Positions 28,222-39,148 are shown, counted from the stretch's first letter. The stretch: 64,000 nucleotides of DNA from Rahnella victoriana (GCF_004330295.1 NZ_SJOJ01000007.1:123420-187419); one strand, 5' to 3'. Notes: generated by a model from the letters alone, not told the origin. Program-made: numbers and translations.

Positions 28222-29061
28222 TTAATCTGGAAGATTTGTGCACAGACGCCGGTAATGCGCTGGCGTGAGCTGATACGCACGGCGGAACCAGCGCCCGAGA
28301 TGGCTCTGATCGGCAAACCCTAAATCGGCGGCCACGGCAGCCGGCGTACGCCCGAGCGCCAGCCCTTCGCGGGCGCGGGTCAGTTTCAGCTGAATAAGAT
28401 AGGCGTGCGGCGGCAATCCGAATTCGGCTTTAAACGCACGGCTGACCACAAAACGGCTTTCACCGGTTGCCGCCGCCAGTTGTTCGAGGCCGACGTCTTC
28501 ATGCAGATGCGCATGCAGATATTCCCGCGCCTGATGCGCCACCCGCGACCAGGGCGCATCCCCCAGAAGCCGCGGCGGTTGCCAGGTGAGATGCCCGCCC
28601 AGCGCACTGAGCAAGCCGTCGAGCGCAGTCTGGCGCACAATGCGCAGCTCTTTACCGTGCAGCGCCTGAAACGCCCGCGAGGTCGCCTGCGCCAGTTGCG
28701 GATCCTGCGCTAAGGTATTTTCGAAACTCGGGTCACCGGCAGAAGACAGCGAATCGCGCCGCGCCGCCAGTTCACGGTTCAGCCATTGCGGATCGAGATA
28801 CAGCATGTGATAGGTAAAACCGCCAGGCTGCACGGCATCGCCGTCATGAATTTCACCCGGCTCGAGCATAAAGACTTTGCCCGGCAAACTCTGGTGCTTC
28901 TGGCGGCGGCAACTGAACTGCTGCAAACCGTACTGGGTAACGCCGACCAGATAGCTGTCATGCCAGTGAGGATCGTACGCATGGCCTTCGAAATGGGCGT
29001 GGATCGTTTCGATCCCGCTGTCTTTATCTTTCGATAAGTCGACCCAGTTTGCAGACGCCAT
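28222..29061 (-). CDS. AraC-family transcriptional regulator
   Basis: 279 aa. The N-terminal cupin-like sensor domain (about 1-165) includes HAHFEGHAYDPHWHDSYLVGV and EPGEIHDGD. The C-terminal AraC DNA-binding domain (about 175-275) has two helix-turn-helix units, LEQLAAATGESRFVVSRAFK and the final signature FADQSHLGRWFRRAYQLTPAHYR. It likely controls the downstream DUF2000 gene. The first 192 bases of the coding sequence and the upstream leader are duplicated at 29265-29543. The ligand is unknown. Confidence 0.9.
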   Translation of the reverse strand: MASANWVDLSKDKDSGIETIHAHFEGHAYDPHWHDSYLVGVTQYGLQQFSCRRQKHQSLPGKVFMLEPGEIHDGDAVQPGGFTYHMLYLDPQWLNRELAARRDSLSSAGDPSFENTLAQDPQLAQATSRAFQALHGKELRIVRQTALDGLLSALGGHLTWQPPRLLGDAPWSRVAHQAREYLHAHLHEDVGLEQLAAATGESRFVVSRAFKAEFGLPPHAYLIQLKLTRAREGLALGRTPAAVAADLGFADQSHLGRWFRRAYQLTPAHYRRLCTNLPD

Positions 29062-29148
29062 ACATCCCCCGCTGAATGAATTAACAACAGGGTAACAAAT
29101 AGGCGGAGTGAATAAAACTCGGGCGGCTCCCTCCCCTGCGAAGGGGAG
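28870..29148. repeat. Direct duplication, left copy (279 bp)
   Basis: This segment covers the 5' part of the AraC gene, its leader and the first bases of the adjoining REP-like element. It reappears at 29265-29543, offset by exactly 395 bases, with about three substitutions. Confidence 0.9.
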
Positions 29149-29259
29149 GGCTGGGGTGGGGTATTAAGGTCAGATCGCAATGCGTAAACATCGACTATTT
29201 TATGGTTTGCTAAACCCCCTCCCTGCCTCCCCCTTCGCAGGGGGAGGAGCTAAAAACCG
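29111..29259. repeat. Inverted pair of REP-like elements, copy 1
   Basis: Unit A (29111-29172) contains the hairpin CTCCCC-TGCGAA-GGGGAG followed by GGCTGGGGTGGGGT. Unit B (29212-29259) contains CTCCCCC-TTCGCA-GGGGGAG preceded by ACCCCCTCCCTGCC. B is close to the reverse complement of A, so the two form a REPIN/BIME-like inverted pair with a spacer of about 40 bases. The same pair recurs at 30243-30396. A truncated unit A is at 29506-29543. Confidence 0.8.
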
Positions 29260-29456
29260 ACTACAAAGACTTTGCCCGGCAAACTCTGGTGCTTCTGGCG
29301 GCGGCAACTGAACTGCTGCAAACCGTACTGGGTAACGCCGACCAGATAGCTGTCATGCCAGTGAGGATCGTACGCATGGCCTTCGAAATGGGCGTGGATC
29401 ATTTCGATCCCGCTGTCTTTATCTTTCGATAAGTCGACCCAGTTTGCAGACGCCAT
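29250..29456 (-). pseudogene. Truncated duplicate of the AraC regulator gene
   Basis: Codons 1-64 of the AraC-type gene are repeated with one visible substitution (Thr to Met near residue 19). The frame then runs into REP-element DNA (VVGF) and stops at 68 aa. It keeps the leader and start codon of the parent but has no DNA-binding domain, so it is a non-functional fragment unless its promoter or short product has a role. Confidence 0.85.
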
Positions 29457-29543
29457 ACATCCCCCGTTGAATGAATTAACAACAGGGTAACAAATAGGCG
29501 GAGTGAATAAAACTCGGGCGGCTCCCTCACCTGCGAAGGGGAG
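29265..29543. repeat. Direct duplication, right copy (279 bp)
   Basis: Near-identical to 28870-29148. Three substitutions are visible (in the CGTTTC/CATTTC, CCGCTG/CCGTTG and CTCCCC/CTCACC contexts). The right edge falls inside the hairpin of REP unit A. Confidence 0.9.
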
Positions 29544-29733
29544 AGAGATACACTGCAACTCACTGCAACAACTAAAATTTCTCTGGAAAGCAACTCCCAA
29601 TACGCCACTTAGCTGGTTGGTTTAAGACGCCTATTTACGCTATAGTCGCGCCGCTGCGGAAAAATCCGTGGCCGGGATTTGCACCCCGGAAACTATAAGG
29701 GCGCACTTGATGATATGCATTGAGTGTCAATGC

Positions 29734-29769
29734 TTGTGCACACCTATTGTTTGCGCAGTATAAATACTG
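29734..29769 (+). promoter_or_regulatory. Candidate promoter with 14-bp palindrome upstream of the C4-like RNA
   Basis: TATAAAT at 29759-29765 lies inside CAGTATAAATACTG (29756-29769), a 6-2-6 inverted repeat that could be an operator. A TTGTGC at 29734 is 19 bases upstream, so the -35 is weak. The palindrome does not fit the LexA pattern CTGT-N8-ACAG. Confidence 0.45.
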
Positions 29770-29785
29770 TACTCACAATATCAAT

Positions 29786-29864
29786 GGTGGCTCAGGCAGG
29801 GCTGACTTCGGTCAGGCCGGTGTCCTTGTAGGCCGGTAGTGCAAACCCTGTCTGAGCTATCACC
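29786..29864 (+). ncRNA. C4-like antisense RNA
   Basis: The RNA can fold into a long closing stem (GGTG with CACC, then GCTCAGGCAGGG at 29790-29801 with CCCTGTCTGAGC at 29846-29857, one G-U), a TTCG hairpin CTGAC/GTCAG (29802-29815), and a second hairpin closed by GCCGG/CCGGT whose 12-base loop (29821-29832) contains CCTTGTAG. Two unpaired segments match downstream sites: loop bases 29823-29831 pair 9 bp with 29899-29907, which includes the ribosome binding site AAGGAG, and GTGCAAA (29839-29845) pairs 7 bp with TTTGCAC (29871-29877). This two-site antisense layout upstream of a small ORF overlapping a regulator gene is that of the phage P1/P7 C4 RNA family (IsrK is a relative). It would block translation of the leader ORF when abundant. 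Family assignment is by structure and context, not by search. Confidence 0.72.
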
Positions 29865-29870
29865 ATGAGA

Positions 29871-29910
29871 TTTGCACCTCCGGTGATAGTCGTCACGACT
29901 ACAAGGAGAT
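29871..29910 (+). promoter_or_regulatory. Target region of the C4-like RNA and ribosome binding site of the leader ORF
   Basis: Contains TTTGCAC (29871-29877) and CTACAAGGA (29899-29907), the exact complements of the two free segments of the upstream RNA. The second includes most of the AAGGAG ribosome binding site. A local hairpin TAGTCG-TCA-CGACTA (29887-29901) and the alternative pairing of GGTGATAG (29882-29889) with CTATCACC (29857-29864) could further switch accessibility. Confidence 0.65.
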
Positions 29911-29916
29911 GTATCA

Positions 29917-29997
29917 ATGAAACTGCCACACAACCCTACTTTCCTGCCCTATCTCGTTCCTGTTCAGTCTTTATCAGGAGCATTCAATTATGACTAG
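29917..29997 (+). CDS. 26-codon leader ORF overlapping the SfsB-like gene
   Basis: ATG at 29917 with a strong AAGGAG 7 bases upstream, encoding MKLPHNPTFLPYLVPVQSLS plus six residues. Its stop (TAG at 29995) lies five bases beyond the ATG of the SfsB-like gene at 29990 in another frame, so the two overlap and should be translationally coupled. This is the arrangement of icd and ant in phage P1, where C4 RNA blocks icd and thereby ant. The peptide is proline-rich and not a membrane toxin. Confidence 0.6.
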   Translation: MKLPHNPTFLPYLVPVQSLSGAFNYD

Positions 29998-30247
29998 TCA
30001 CGACTGGCATCCGGCCGACATTATTGCTGCATTGCGCAAGAAGGGCACCACGCTGGCAGCCGTCTCACGTGCGGCTGGCCTGAGTTCATCGACGCTTTCG
30101 AATGCCCTTTCCCGCCCATGGCCAAAAGGCGAAATGCTGATTGCTCAGGCCATTGGTGTACAACCTTCGCTTATCTGGCCGAGCCGGTATTTTGATCAGG
30201 AAACGATGACGTTTATTGAGCGAAAAATCAGGGTACGGGGAAAATAA
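29990..30247 (+). CDS. sfsB: SfsB/Nlp (Ner-like) DNA-binding protein
   Basis: 85 aa. It follows E. coli SfsB (Nlp) and phage Mu Ner: DWHPADIIAALRKKGTTLAAVSR, LSSSTLSNALSRPWPKGEMLIAQAIG, IWPSRYFD. The helix-turn-helix spans about residues 17-45. E. coli SfsB affects maltose-gene expression, and this gene lies just before malM, but that link is speculative. Here it sits behind a C4-like RNA and a leader ORF, which suggests phage origin or a phage-type control cassette. Its stop codon falls in the first bases of a REP-like unit. It could be an independent Ner-type regulator rather than the orthologue of sfsB. Confidence 0.8.
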   Translation: MTSHDWHPADIIAALRKKGTTLAAVSRAAGLSSSTLSNALSRPWPKGEMLIAQAIGVQPSLIWPSRYFDQETMTFIERKIRVRGK

Positions 30248-30396
30248 AACTCGGGCGGCTCCCTCCCCTGCGAAGGGGAGGGCTGGGGTGGGGTATTAAG
30301 GTCAAAATCAAGAAGTTAAAGTGTGATTTAACAAGGTGTTAGTCATTAAAACCCCCTCCCTGCCTCCCCCTTCGCAGGGGGAGGAGCTAAAAACCG
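30243..30396. repeat. Inverted pair of REP-like elements, copy 2
   Basis: Unit A at 30243-30304 and inverted unit B at 30349-30396 repeat the pair at 29111-29259 with nearly identical ends, but the spacer between them differs. The two copies bracket the duplicated AraC fragment and the C4/SfsB cassette. Confidence 0.8.
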
Positions 30397-30430
30397 TCTG
30401 CTTTATCTCCTGCACTTGCAGGGTAGGAAG

Positions 30431-31327
30431 TTAGTGCTTCACGCTTTCAATAAAGGTTTTACGGGCAGTTTTAGAACCCAGACGTTCGGCTTCGTCCAGC
30501 AGTTTCAGGGCCTTATCGACGTCCCCGGCTTTCACCGCTTTCTTAATCGCGTCATTGAAGTAGGTTTCTGAATCGCTGAGCATTGGCTCGCTCGGTTTTG
30601 CCGGTGCTGCGGCAGGCGCAGGCGCTTGTGTGCTGCCGACGACGACCGGTGCAGCGGCGGCTGGTGCGGAAGACGGGAAGATCTGACCAATCATCACGTT
30701 ACCGGTTTTCTGCTCGGCGGTGACTTTCAGGCTCAGCGTGCCGGTCGGGGTATGACGGGCAATCGGATCCGGGATATCCGGTACGGCGTTACCCACGCCC
30801 GCAGCGAAAGCTTTCGCCGGGTTGACCATCTGCGTGGTTTCTGCCAGATCTTGACGGGTGGTGTACACCAGCAGATAAATTTGTTTCTGACCCAGTGCCG
30901 GTGTCAGTTTCAGTGTGCCTTCCAGACGGTCGCTCGAGACGATGCCCGGTTTCTGATACGGGAAATAGCTGGAAGGGTAAAACGCAGCCGGACGCATCTG
31001 CTCATCCAGCACCAGAACATTTGGCGCATACACGGTTTTACCGGTCGCGATACTGGTCAGTGTAATTTCAAGCGAACCCCGGTCGGCTGGCAACGCGAAA
31101 GCCCCGACGGCGCCCTGAATCTCACCCTGATTGATTTCAACACTGGACGTCCCCAGCGTCACATCCTGCGTCACTGGCGGAACCAGCGGCGTCCATGAAA
31201 GGTTGCGTAAGGTCTGGCTGGAAATAGCCGGTGCCGTATTCGCATCATTTTGCGCAGCATTCACCACCGCAGGGGCAGCAGCCAACAGGCTCAGCGACAG
31301 ACACAGTGACAGCAGATTCTTTTTCAT
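30431..31327 (-). CDS. malM: Maltose operon periplasmic protein MalM
   Basis: 298 aa (E. coli 306) from 31327, MKKNLLSLCLSLSLL, with a signal peptide ending near VVNAA. Conserved segments are LTSIATGKTVYAPNVLVLDEQMRPAAFYPSSYFPYQ, GVGNAVPDIPDPIARHTPTG and the C-terminal SETYFNDAIKKAVKAGDVDKALKLLDEAERLG. An Ala/Pro-rich linker precedes the C-terminal part. The exact role in maltose use is not settled. Last gene of malK-lamB-malM. Confidence 0.93.
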   Translation of the reverse strand: MKKNLLSLCLSLSLLAAAPAVVNAAQNDANTAPAISSQTLRNLSWTPLVPPVTQDVTLGTSSVEINQGEIQGAVGAFALPADRGSLEITLTSIATGKTVYAPNVLVLDEQMRPAAFYPSSYFPYQKPGIVSSDRLEGTLKLTPALGQKQIYLLVYTTRQDLAETTQMVNPAKAFAAGVGNAVPDIPDPIARHTPTGTLSLKVTAEQKTGNVMIGQIFPSSAPAAAAPVVVGSTQAPAPAAAPAKPSEPMLSDSETYFNDAIKKAVKAGDVDKALKLLDEAERLGSKTARKTFIESVKH

Positions 31328-31440
31328 TATTGTTTCCTTTGAAATCACCATGAAGGCTGGCGGTCATCAGCGATAATCCGCCAGCCAGCACATCTTCTTT
31401 ACTGCGTTTTTTAAAGCTTACATTGCCATTTTTCCAAACT

Positions 31441-31556
31441 CTTTCGGGTTGCCGGAAGGCGGCAAGCGTCCAAGTCCCCGGGAGCGTAGACAACTACGTG
31501 ACCGGGGCGAGGACGCGCAGCCAACGCATCGGCAGCGCGAAGGAGGAAGGAAAAAA
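31441..31556. repeat. Full-length dispersed intergenic repeat, copy 3, between lamB and malM
   Basis: Begins GGGTTGCCGGAAGGCGGCAAGCG, has a long dyad (GTCCCCGGGAGCGTAG, ACAA, CTACGTGACCGGGGCGAGGAC) and ends CGCAGCCAACGCATC. In RNA it would form a stable hairpin of about 20 bp within the malK-lamB-malM message, so it could protect lamB mRNA or reduce malM transcription. Its ends match the collapsed copy at 7652-7710. Confidence 0.65.
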
Positions 31557-33991
<2,435 letters not shown>

Positions 33992-34088
33992 CCTGAACTC
34001 CTGTACTTGCTGCCAGCGAGAAAACTCAATGCAACGAAGAGTGAAGGATTAGCGGTTAAGCGTAATCATCCGTAACAAAGTTTTTCAT

Positions 34089-34267
34089 GGGGGAGGAGCA
34101 GGGAGGATGACGGTTTCCCGCAACCGGATGAAAGTTCAGACCAAAAATCAAATTCGTGATCTGAATGGCAAAAAACGAAGCATATTTTTGAGTGATGAGC
34201 CACATAACGCCTGAGACTGTCGGCGGGATCACACTCTGAGAGGCGGGGGCGTAGAGGGGGGGATGAT
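34089..34267. promoter_or_regulatory. MalT boxes in the malK-malE divergent control region
   Basis: MalT-type GGGGA(T/G)GAGG-like motifs are visible at 34090-34098 (GGGGAGGAG), 34102-34110 (GGAGGATGA) and 34258-34265 (GGGGATGA), all on the plus strand in the 377-base gap. This matches the multi-site MalT/CRP control region of E. coli malEp-malKp. I did not find a convincing CRP site. Confidence 0.65.
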
Positions 34268-34368
34268 GAAGCACCGGCGGGTTGAATCCACACTGGCATC
34301 GTACCCTGTCTTTTCCGTCTCAGACGGCAGAAAAACCGACTCCTCACAGGAAATAAAAGGATTGGATT

Positions 34369-35568
34369 ATGACCCTCAGCATTAAGAAAATGGTTAAACA
34401 CACACTGGCACTCTCGGCGCTGGCTACGCTGGTGTTGTCATCTTCCGCTTTTGCCAAAATAGAAGAAGGTAAGCTGGTCATCTGGATCAACGGTGACAAG
34501 GGCTATAACGGCCTGGCGGAAGTCGGTAAGAAATTCGAAAAAGACACCGGCATTAAAGTCACGGTAGAACATCCGGACAAGCTGGAAGAAAAATACCCGC
34601 AAGTGGCAGCCACCGGCGGCGGCCCTGACATTATCTTCTGGGCGCATGACCGTTTTGGCGGCTACGCACAATCCGGCCTGCTGGCTGAAATCAGCCCGGA
34701 TCAGACTTTCAAAGACAAACTGTTCCCGTTCACCTGGGATGCGGTCACCTTCAACGGCAAGCTGATCGGCTATCCGGTCGCGGTTGAGGCGCTGTCACTG
34801 ATTTACAACAAAGACATTATTAAAGAAGCGCCAAAAACCTGGGAAGAAATCCCGGCGCTGGACAAAGAGCTGCGCGCCAAAGGCAAGAGCGCCATCATGT
34901 GGAACTTGCAGGAACCCTACTTCACCTGGCCAATCATTGCCGCTGACGGCGGTTATGCCTTCAAATATGAAAACGGCAAATACAACATCAAAGACACCGG
35001 CGTGAATAACGCAGGTTCACAGGCTGGCCTGCAATTCATCATCGATCTGGTGAAAAACAAACACATTAACGCCGACACCGATTATTCCATCGCCGAAGCC
35101 GCCTTCAACAAAGGCCAGACCGCCATGACCATCGACGGTCCGTGGGCGTGGTCAAACCTCGACAAGAGCAAAATCAACTATGGCGTAACGCTGCTGCCAA
35201 GCTTCCACGGCAAGCCGTCTAAACCGTTCGTCGGCGTGCTGACTGCCGGGATCAACGCCGCCAGCCCGAACAAAGAACTGGCGAAAGAGTTCCTGGAAAA
35301 CTACCTGATCACCGACGAAGGTCTGGCGGTGGTGAATAAGGACAAACCACTGGGTGCCGTGGCGTTGAAAACCTATCAGGAACAGCTGGAAAAAGATCCG
35401 CGTATCGCCGCAACCATGGCGAACTCGAAGAACGGCGAAATCATGCCAAACATCCCGCAGATGAGCGCCTTCTGGTACGCAGAACGCAGCGCCATCATTA
35501 ACGCAGTGAATGGCCGTCAGACGGTGCCGCAGGCGCTGAAAGATGTAGAAACCCGCATTACCAAGTAA
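34369..35568 (+). CDS. malE: Maltose-binding periplasmic protein
   Basis: 399 aa with signal peptide ending SSSAFA, followed by the near-invariant mature start [20 protein letters not shown]. Ligand-contacting and structural segments match E. coli [101 protein letters not shown]. The ATG at 34369 is preceded by AAAGGATTGG. First gene of malEFG. Confidence 0.97.
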   Translation: MTLSIKKMVKHTLALSALATLVLSSSAFAKIEEGKLVIWINGDKGYNGLAEVGKKFEKDTGIKVTVEHPDKLEEKYPQVAATGGGPDIIFWAHDRFGGYAQSGLLAEISPDQTFKDKLFPFTWDAVTFNGKLIGYPVAVEALSLIYNKDIIKEAPKTWEEIPALDKELRAKGKSAIMWNLQEPYFTWPIIAADGGYAFKYENGKYNIKDTGVNNAGSQAGLQFIIDLVKNKHINADTDYSIAEAAFNKGQTAMTIDGPWAWSNLDKSKINYGVTLLPSFHGKPSKPFVGVLTAGINAASPNKELAKEFLENYLITDEGLAVVNKDKPLGAVALKTYQEQLEKDPRIAATMANSKNGEIMPNIPQMSAFWYAERSAIINAVNGRQTVPQALKDVETRITK

Positions 35569-35591
35569 TGCCAGCGTTTTAGCTCAATGAA

Positions 35592-35619
35592 CGGTACGGA
35601 GCCGACCTGCTCCGTACCG
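35592..35619 (+). repeat. malE-malF intergenic hairpin
   Basis: Perfect 10-bp stem CGGTACGGAG/CTCCGTACCG with an 8-base loop and no T-run. It sits where E. coli has REP sequences that protect malE mRNA and allow malE to be expressed above malF. A similar role is inferred. Confidence 0.7.
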
Positions 35620-35639
35620 CCACTACAAGGATTGTCCCT

Positions 35640-37199
35640 ATGCCAGTAGCCAAAAAACGGCCGTTCAGCAATGCGTTTAAGTGGCTGATCATCGCCCTGC
35701 TCGCCTGCCTGACCGGTTATCTGATCGTGCTGATGTATGCGCAGGGTGAATACCTCTTTGCCGTTCTGACCCTGATCCTTTCCGGCGTCGGCTTATACAT
35801 TTATGGCAACCGCCGCGCCTATTCGTGGCGCTACGTCTACCCCGGTCTGGCCGGGATGTCGTTGTTCGTGCTGTTCCCGCTGGTCTGCACCATCGCGATT
35901 GCCTTTACTAATTACAGCAGCACCAACCAGCTGACTTTCGAGCGCGCACAGTCGGTCCTGATGGGGCGTGAATTCCAGGGCGGCAAGGCGCTGAATTTTG
36001 CGCTCTACCCTGCTGGTGAAAAGTCTGCCGGTGATAAATGGCAACTGGCGCTGACGTCGCCGGATAACAGCGAAACGCTGGTGTCTCCGCCTTTTGCTTT
36101 CGATGCTCAGACACCGCAAACGCTGGAGATGCTGCCGCAAACCGCGCCGTCGGCTGAAAAAGCCGGGCTGCGGGTGGTGACACAAAACCGTCTGGCGCTC
36201 GGTCAGATCTCTGCAAAATTACCCGACGGTGAAACGTTGCGCATGAGTTCCCTGCGCCAGTTCTCCGGCACCCAGCCACTGTACAAACTCGGCGAAGATG
36301 AAAAACAGCTGACCAACGTACAAACCGGCACCCTTTACCGCCCGAACATGGACAGCGGTTTTTATCAGGCCGTAAATGCGCAGGGCGAATGGCAGGCTGA
36401 AAAACTCAGCCCCGGCTTTACCGTCAGCATCGGCTGGGGCAACTTCCTGCGCGTATTGCACGACGAAGGGATCCAGAAACCCTTCCTGTCGATTTTCGTC
36501 TGGACCGTGGTGTTCGCGCTGCTGACCGTGGTGCTCACCGTCGCCGTCGGCATGGTGCTGGCCTGCGTCGTCCAGTGGGAGGAGCTGAAAGGCAAGGCGG
36601 CGTACCGCATCCTGCTGATCCTGCCGTATGCCGTTCCCGCGTTCATTTCGATTCTGATTTTCAAAGGGTTATTCAACCAGAGCTTTGGTGAGATCAACCT
36701 GATGCTCAGCGCCCTGTTTGGCATCAAACCGGCGTGGTTCAGCGACCCGTGGACTGCCAAAAGCATGATCATCATCGTCAACACCTGGCTCGGTTATCCG
36801 TACATGATGATCCTGTGCATGGGCCTGCTGAAAGCCATTCCTGACGACCTTTACGAAGCGTCAGCCATGGACGGCGCGACGCCGATGCAGAACTTCTTCC
36901 GCATCACGCTGCCGCTATTGATCAAACCGCTGACCCCGCTGATGATCGCCAGCTTTGCGTTTAACTTTAATAACTTCGTGCTGATCCAGCTGCTGACCAA
37001 CGGCGGCCCGGACATGCTCGGCACCACCACGCCTGCGGGTCATACCGATTTGCTGGTCAGCTACACCTACCGCATCGCCTTCGAAGGCGGCGGCGGACAG
37101 GACTTCGGGCTGGCGGCGGCAATCGCCACGCTGATCTTCCTGCTGGTGGGTGCGCTGGCTGTCGTGAACCTGAAAGCCTCACGCATGAAATTCGACTAA
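35640..37199 (+). CDS. malF: Maltose ABC transporter permease MalF
   Basis: 519 aa (E. coli 514). N-terminal membrane helices, a large periplasmic loop (about residues 95-275) that docks MBP, then the permease core with the EAA motif [26 protein letters not shown] that contacts MalK. Start ATG 35640, 71 bases after malE, with AAGGA upstream. Confidence 0.96.
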   Translation: MPVAKKRPFSNAFKWLIIALLACLTGYLIVLMYAQGEYLFAVLTLILSGVGLYIYGNRRAYSWRYVYPGLAGMSLFVLFPLVCTIAIAFTNYSSTNQLTFERAQSVLMGREFQGGKALNFALYPAGEKSAGDKWQLALTSPDNSETLVSPPFAFDAQTPQTLEMLPQTAPSAEKAGLRVVTQNRLALGQISAKLPDGETLRMSSLRQFSGTQPLYKLGEDEKQLTNVQTGTLYRPNMDSGFYQAVNAQGEWQAEKLSPGFTVSIGWGNFLRVLHDEGIQKPFLSIFVWTVVFALLTVVLTVAVGMVLACVVQWEELKGKAAYRILLILPYAVPAFISILIFKGLFNQSFGEINLMLSALFGIKPAWFSDPWTAKSMIIIVNTWLGYPYMMILCMGLLKAIPDDLYEASAMDGATPMQNFFRITLPLLIKPLTPLMIASFAFNFNNFVLIQLLTNGGPDMLGTTTPAGHTDLLVSYTYRIAFEGGGGQDFGLAAAIATLIFLLVGALAVVNLKASRMKFD

Positions 37200-37212
37200 G
37201 GAGAAACAGACA

Positions 37213-38103
37213 ATGCCCATGGTTAAACCTAAGTCGCAGAAAGTCAGATTGCTGGTCACGCATCTTTTACTGCTGTGTTTTCTGGCGCTGATCCTGTTCC
37301 CGCTGCTGATGGTCTTCGCCATCTCGCTGCGCCCCGGTAACTTCGCCACCGGCAGCCTGATCCCCGATCAGGTGTCGTGGGATCACTGGAAACTGGCGCT
37401 CGGCATCGCGGTCACCAACAGCGACGGCAGCATCACGCCGCCGCCGTTCCCGGTCATGTTGTGGCTGTGGAACTCGATCAAGATCGCCGGGATCACTGCG
37501 GTTGGTATCGTGGCGCTGTCCACTACCTGCGCCTACGCCTTTGCCCGCATGAAATTCCGCGGAAAAAGTTCGCTGCTCAAGGGGATGCTGATTTTCCAGA
37601 TGTTCCCGGCGGTGCTGTCGCTGGTGGCGTTATACGCCCTGTTCGACCGCCTCGGCATGTACGTGCCGTTCCTCGGGCTGAACACCCACGGCGGCGTGAT
37701 CTTCGCGTATATGGGCGGCATCGCCCTGCACGTCTGGACCATCAAAGGCTATTTCGAAACCATCGACGGTTCGCTGGAAGAAGCCGCCGCGCTGGACGGT
37801 GCCAGCCCGTGGCAGGCGTTCCGGCTGGTGCTGCTGCCGCTGTCCGTGCCGATTCTGGCGGTGGTATTTATTCTGTCGTTTATCGCGGCCATCACCGAAG
37901 TGCCGGTGGCGTCTTTACTGCTGCGTGATGTGAACAGCTACACCCTGGCAGTGGGTATGCAGCAATATCTGAACCCGCAAAACTACCTGTGGGGCGATTT
38001 CGCGGCAGCCGCCATATTGTCCGCTATCCCGATTACGGCAGTGTTCCTGATTGCTCAACGCTGGCTGGTCGGCGGCTTAACGGCAGGCGGTGTGAAAGGT
38101 TAA
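37213..38103 (+). CDS. malG: Maltose ABC transporter permease MalG
   Basis: 296 aa, the same length as E. coli MalG and highly similar ([42 protein letters not shown]). EAA motif: [26 protein letters not shown]. The C-terminus [13 protein letters not shown], which reaches into the channel and binds substrate in the E. coli complex, is kept. Starts 13 bases after malF. Terminator follows. Confidence 0.97.
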   Translation: MPMVKPKSQKVRLLVTHLLLLCFLALILFPLLMVFAISLRPGNFATGSLIPDQVSWDHWKLALGIAVTNSDGSITPPPFPVMLWLWNSIKIAGITAVGIVALSTTCAYAFARMKFRGKSSLLKGMLIFQMFPAVLSLVALYALFDRLGMYVPFLGLNTHGGVIFAYMGGIALHVWTIKGYFETIDGSLEEAAALDGASPWQAFRLVLLPLSVPILAVVFILSFIAAITEVPVASLLLRDVNSYTLAVGMQQYLNPQNYLWGDFAAAAILSAIPITAVFLIAQRWLVGGLTAGGVKG

Positions 38104-38152
38104 CGGTAAGGCTAATGCGCTTTGTAATACTTGATCAATTCCCTGTGTCTTG

Positions 38153-38178
38153 GGCGGCTGAATAAGCCGCCTTTTTTT
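38153..38178 (+). terminator. Terminator of malEFG
   Basis: Stem GGCGGCT (38153-38159) / AGCCGCC (38165-38171), then seven T. Confidence 0.9.
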
Positions 38179-38224
38179 ATTACATCCTCTGAATTCTAAT
38201 AATTAACTCAATCATTTATAAGAC

Positions 38225-38806
38225 TTAATCGCAAAGCCCAAGCTCTTTTCCTCCGATTTCACGAATATGCCTGAAGGCACTTTTTACCGAATCAATATCC
38301 TGCCCGCCTACCGCAAATTCCTCGAAACAATTACGCCATTCGCGAACCGCTTTCCACACTGAATCAATTTCATTGATCGCCAGCTGGCGGCTGAGGCCAA
38401 AACGCTCAGACCAGGAAACCGCATTAATCAATGTTGCTTCCCGGCCAAACTGGCCCACACCTAAATGCAGAAGACGAGAATAAGTGCCACTTGGGCGCGG
38501 AACAACGTCATATAAAGGGCTGAGACGCCATGCCAGAGAAACAGATTGCGGGGGTTCCTGACACGCAGAAACTGCCAACTGAGCGGGATCATCCATCAGA
38601 ATAAAACCATGATTTCTTAAATGATCATCGTCGTTGTTAATTAAAATATTAAATATCATTCGTTTAAACAGCTCAGTTAAATCCTGCTGAAGAAACTTTG
38701 CGTTCAGATGCATTCTCATGGCATCAGCCATATCCGCATAACTGCTTTTCGGTGAGTCCATCTCATGCAAGTCCATGAATGTCAGCGCGGAATTAAAAAA
38801 GTGCTT
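38225..38806 (-). pseudogene. hipA remnant (C-terminal third)
   Basis: From the ATG at 38776 the product is 183 aa and corresponds to the C-terminal part of a HipA-type Ser/Thr kinase: the catalytic-loop region FNILINNDDDHLRNHGFILMDD and the following SPLYDVVPRPSG. The same frame continues upstream to the hipB stop (codons for KHFFNSALTF), so HipA-like coding begins immediately after hipB. The N-terminal subdomain and nucleotide-binding lobe, normally about 250 residues, are missing. The simplest reading is an internal deletion that removed the 5' two thirds of hipA. The fragment should not be an active kinase. Confidence 0.8.
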
Positions 38807-39148
38807 TCAGAAGTCATAATCTTTAAGTTCCCTCTCGGATAATGCACGGGCGCGCTGAGGTCTGATTTTCTCATTCATCGACTGTACGACGTTGTCTTCC
38901 CCTGATAAGAGGTCGGCCAAAGTTACTCCCGGACGAATGGCATCGAGATAACGCAGAATTTGTCCTATTGCGACACTTGTATCTCCATTCTCAATCCTGC
39001 TGACAGTATTTCTGCCAAGGTTGGCTCGCACCGCTGCTTCGGATTGCGTCATCTTTCGTGCAATCCGGCTTTCAGCGAGCAAGCGTCCCATTTCGCGGAG
39101 TTGCTGCAAAAGATTTTCCGATACCAGCAAAGATTGAGAACGTTTCAT
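38807..39148 (-). CDS. HipB-like XRE-family antitoxin/repressor
   Basis: 113 aa from the ATG at 39148. The helix-turn-helix is KMTQSEAAVRANLGRNTVSRIENGDTSVAIGQILRYLDAI (about residues 32-71), typical of HipB-type antitoxins. The upstream in-frame Met at 39199 lies inside the operator and is less likely. It precedes the hipA remnant, so it is now an orphan antitoxin or autorepressor. A perfect inverted repeat surrounds its promoter. Confidence 0.8.
   Translation of the reverse strand: MKRSQSLLVSENLLQQLREMGRLLAESRIARKMTQSEAAVRANLGRNTVSRIENGDTSVAIGQILRYLDAIRPGVTLADLLSGEDNVVQSMNEKIRPQRARALSERELKDYDF

Noticed and set aside
29756..29769. CAGTATAAATACTG considered as a LexA box
   Set aside because: LexA needs CTGT-N8-ACAG; this palindrome has the opposite half-site orientation and wrong spacing. 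Kept only as an unspecified operator-like sequence.
29111..30396. Clustered G/C-rich repeats considered as a CRISPR array
   Set aside because: Only two complete inverted pairs, irregular spacing, REP-like hairpins and no cas genes.
34180..34210. Possible CRP site AGTGATGAGCCACATAA between malK and malE
   Set aside because: Second half-site does not fit TCACA at N6 spacing. A real CRP site may exist but I cannot place it.
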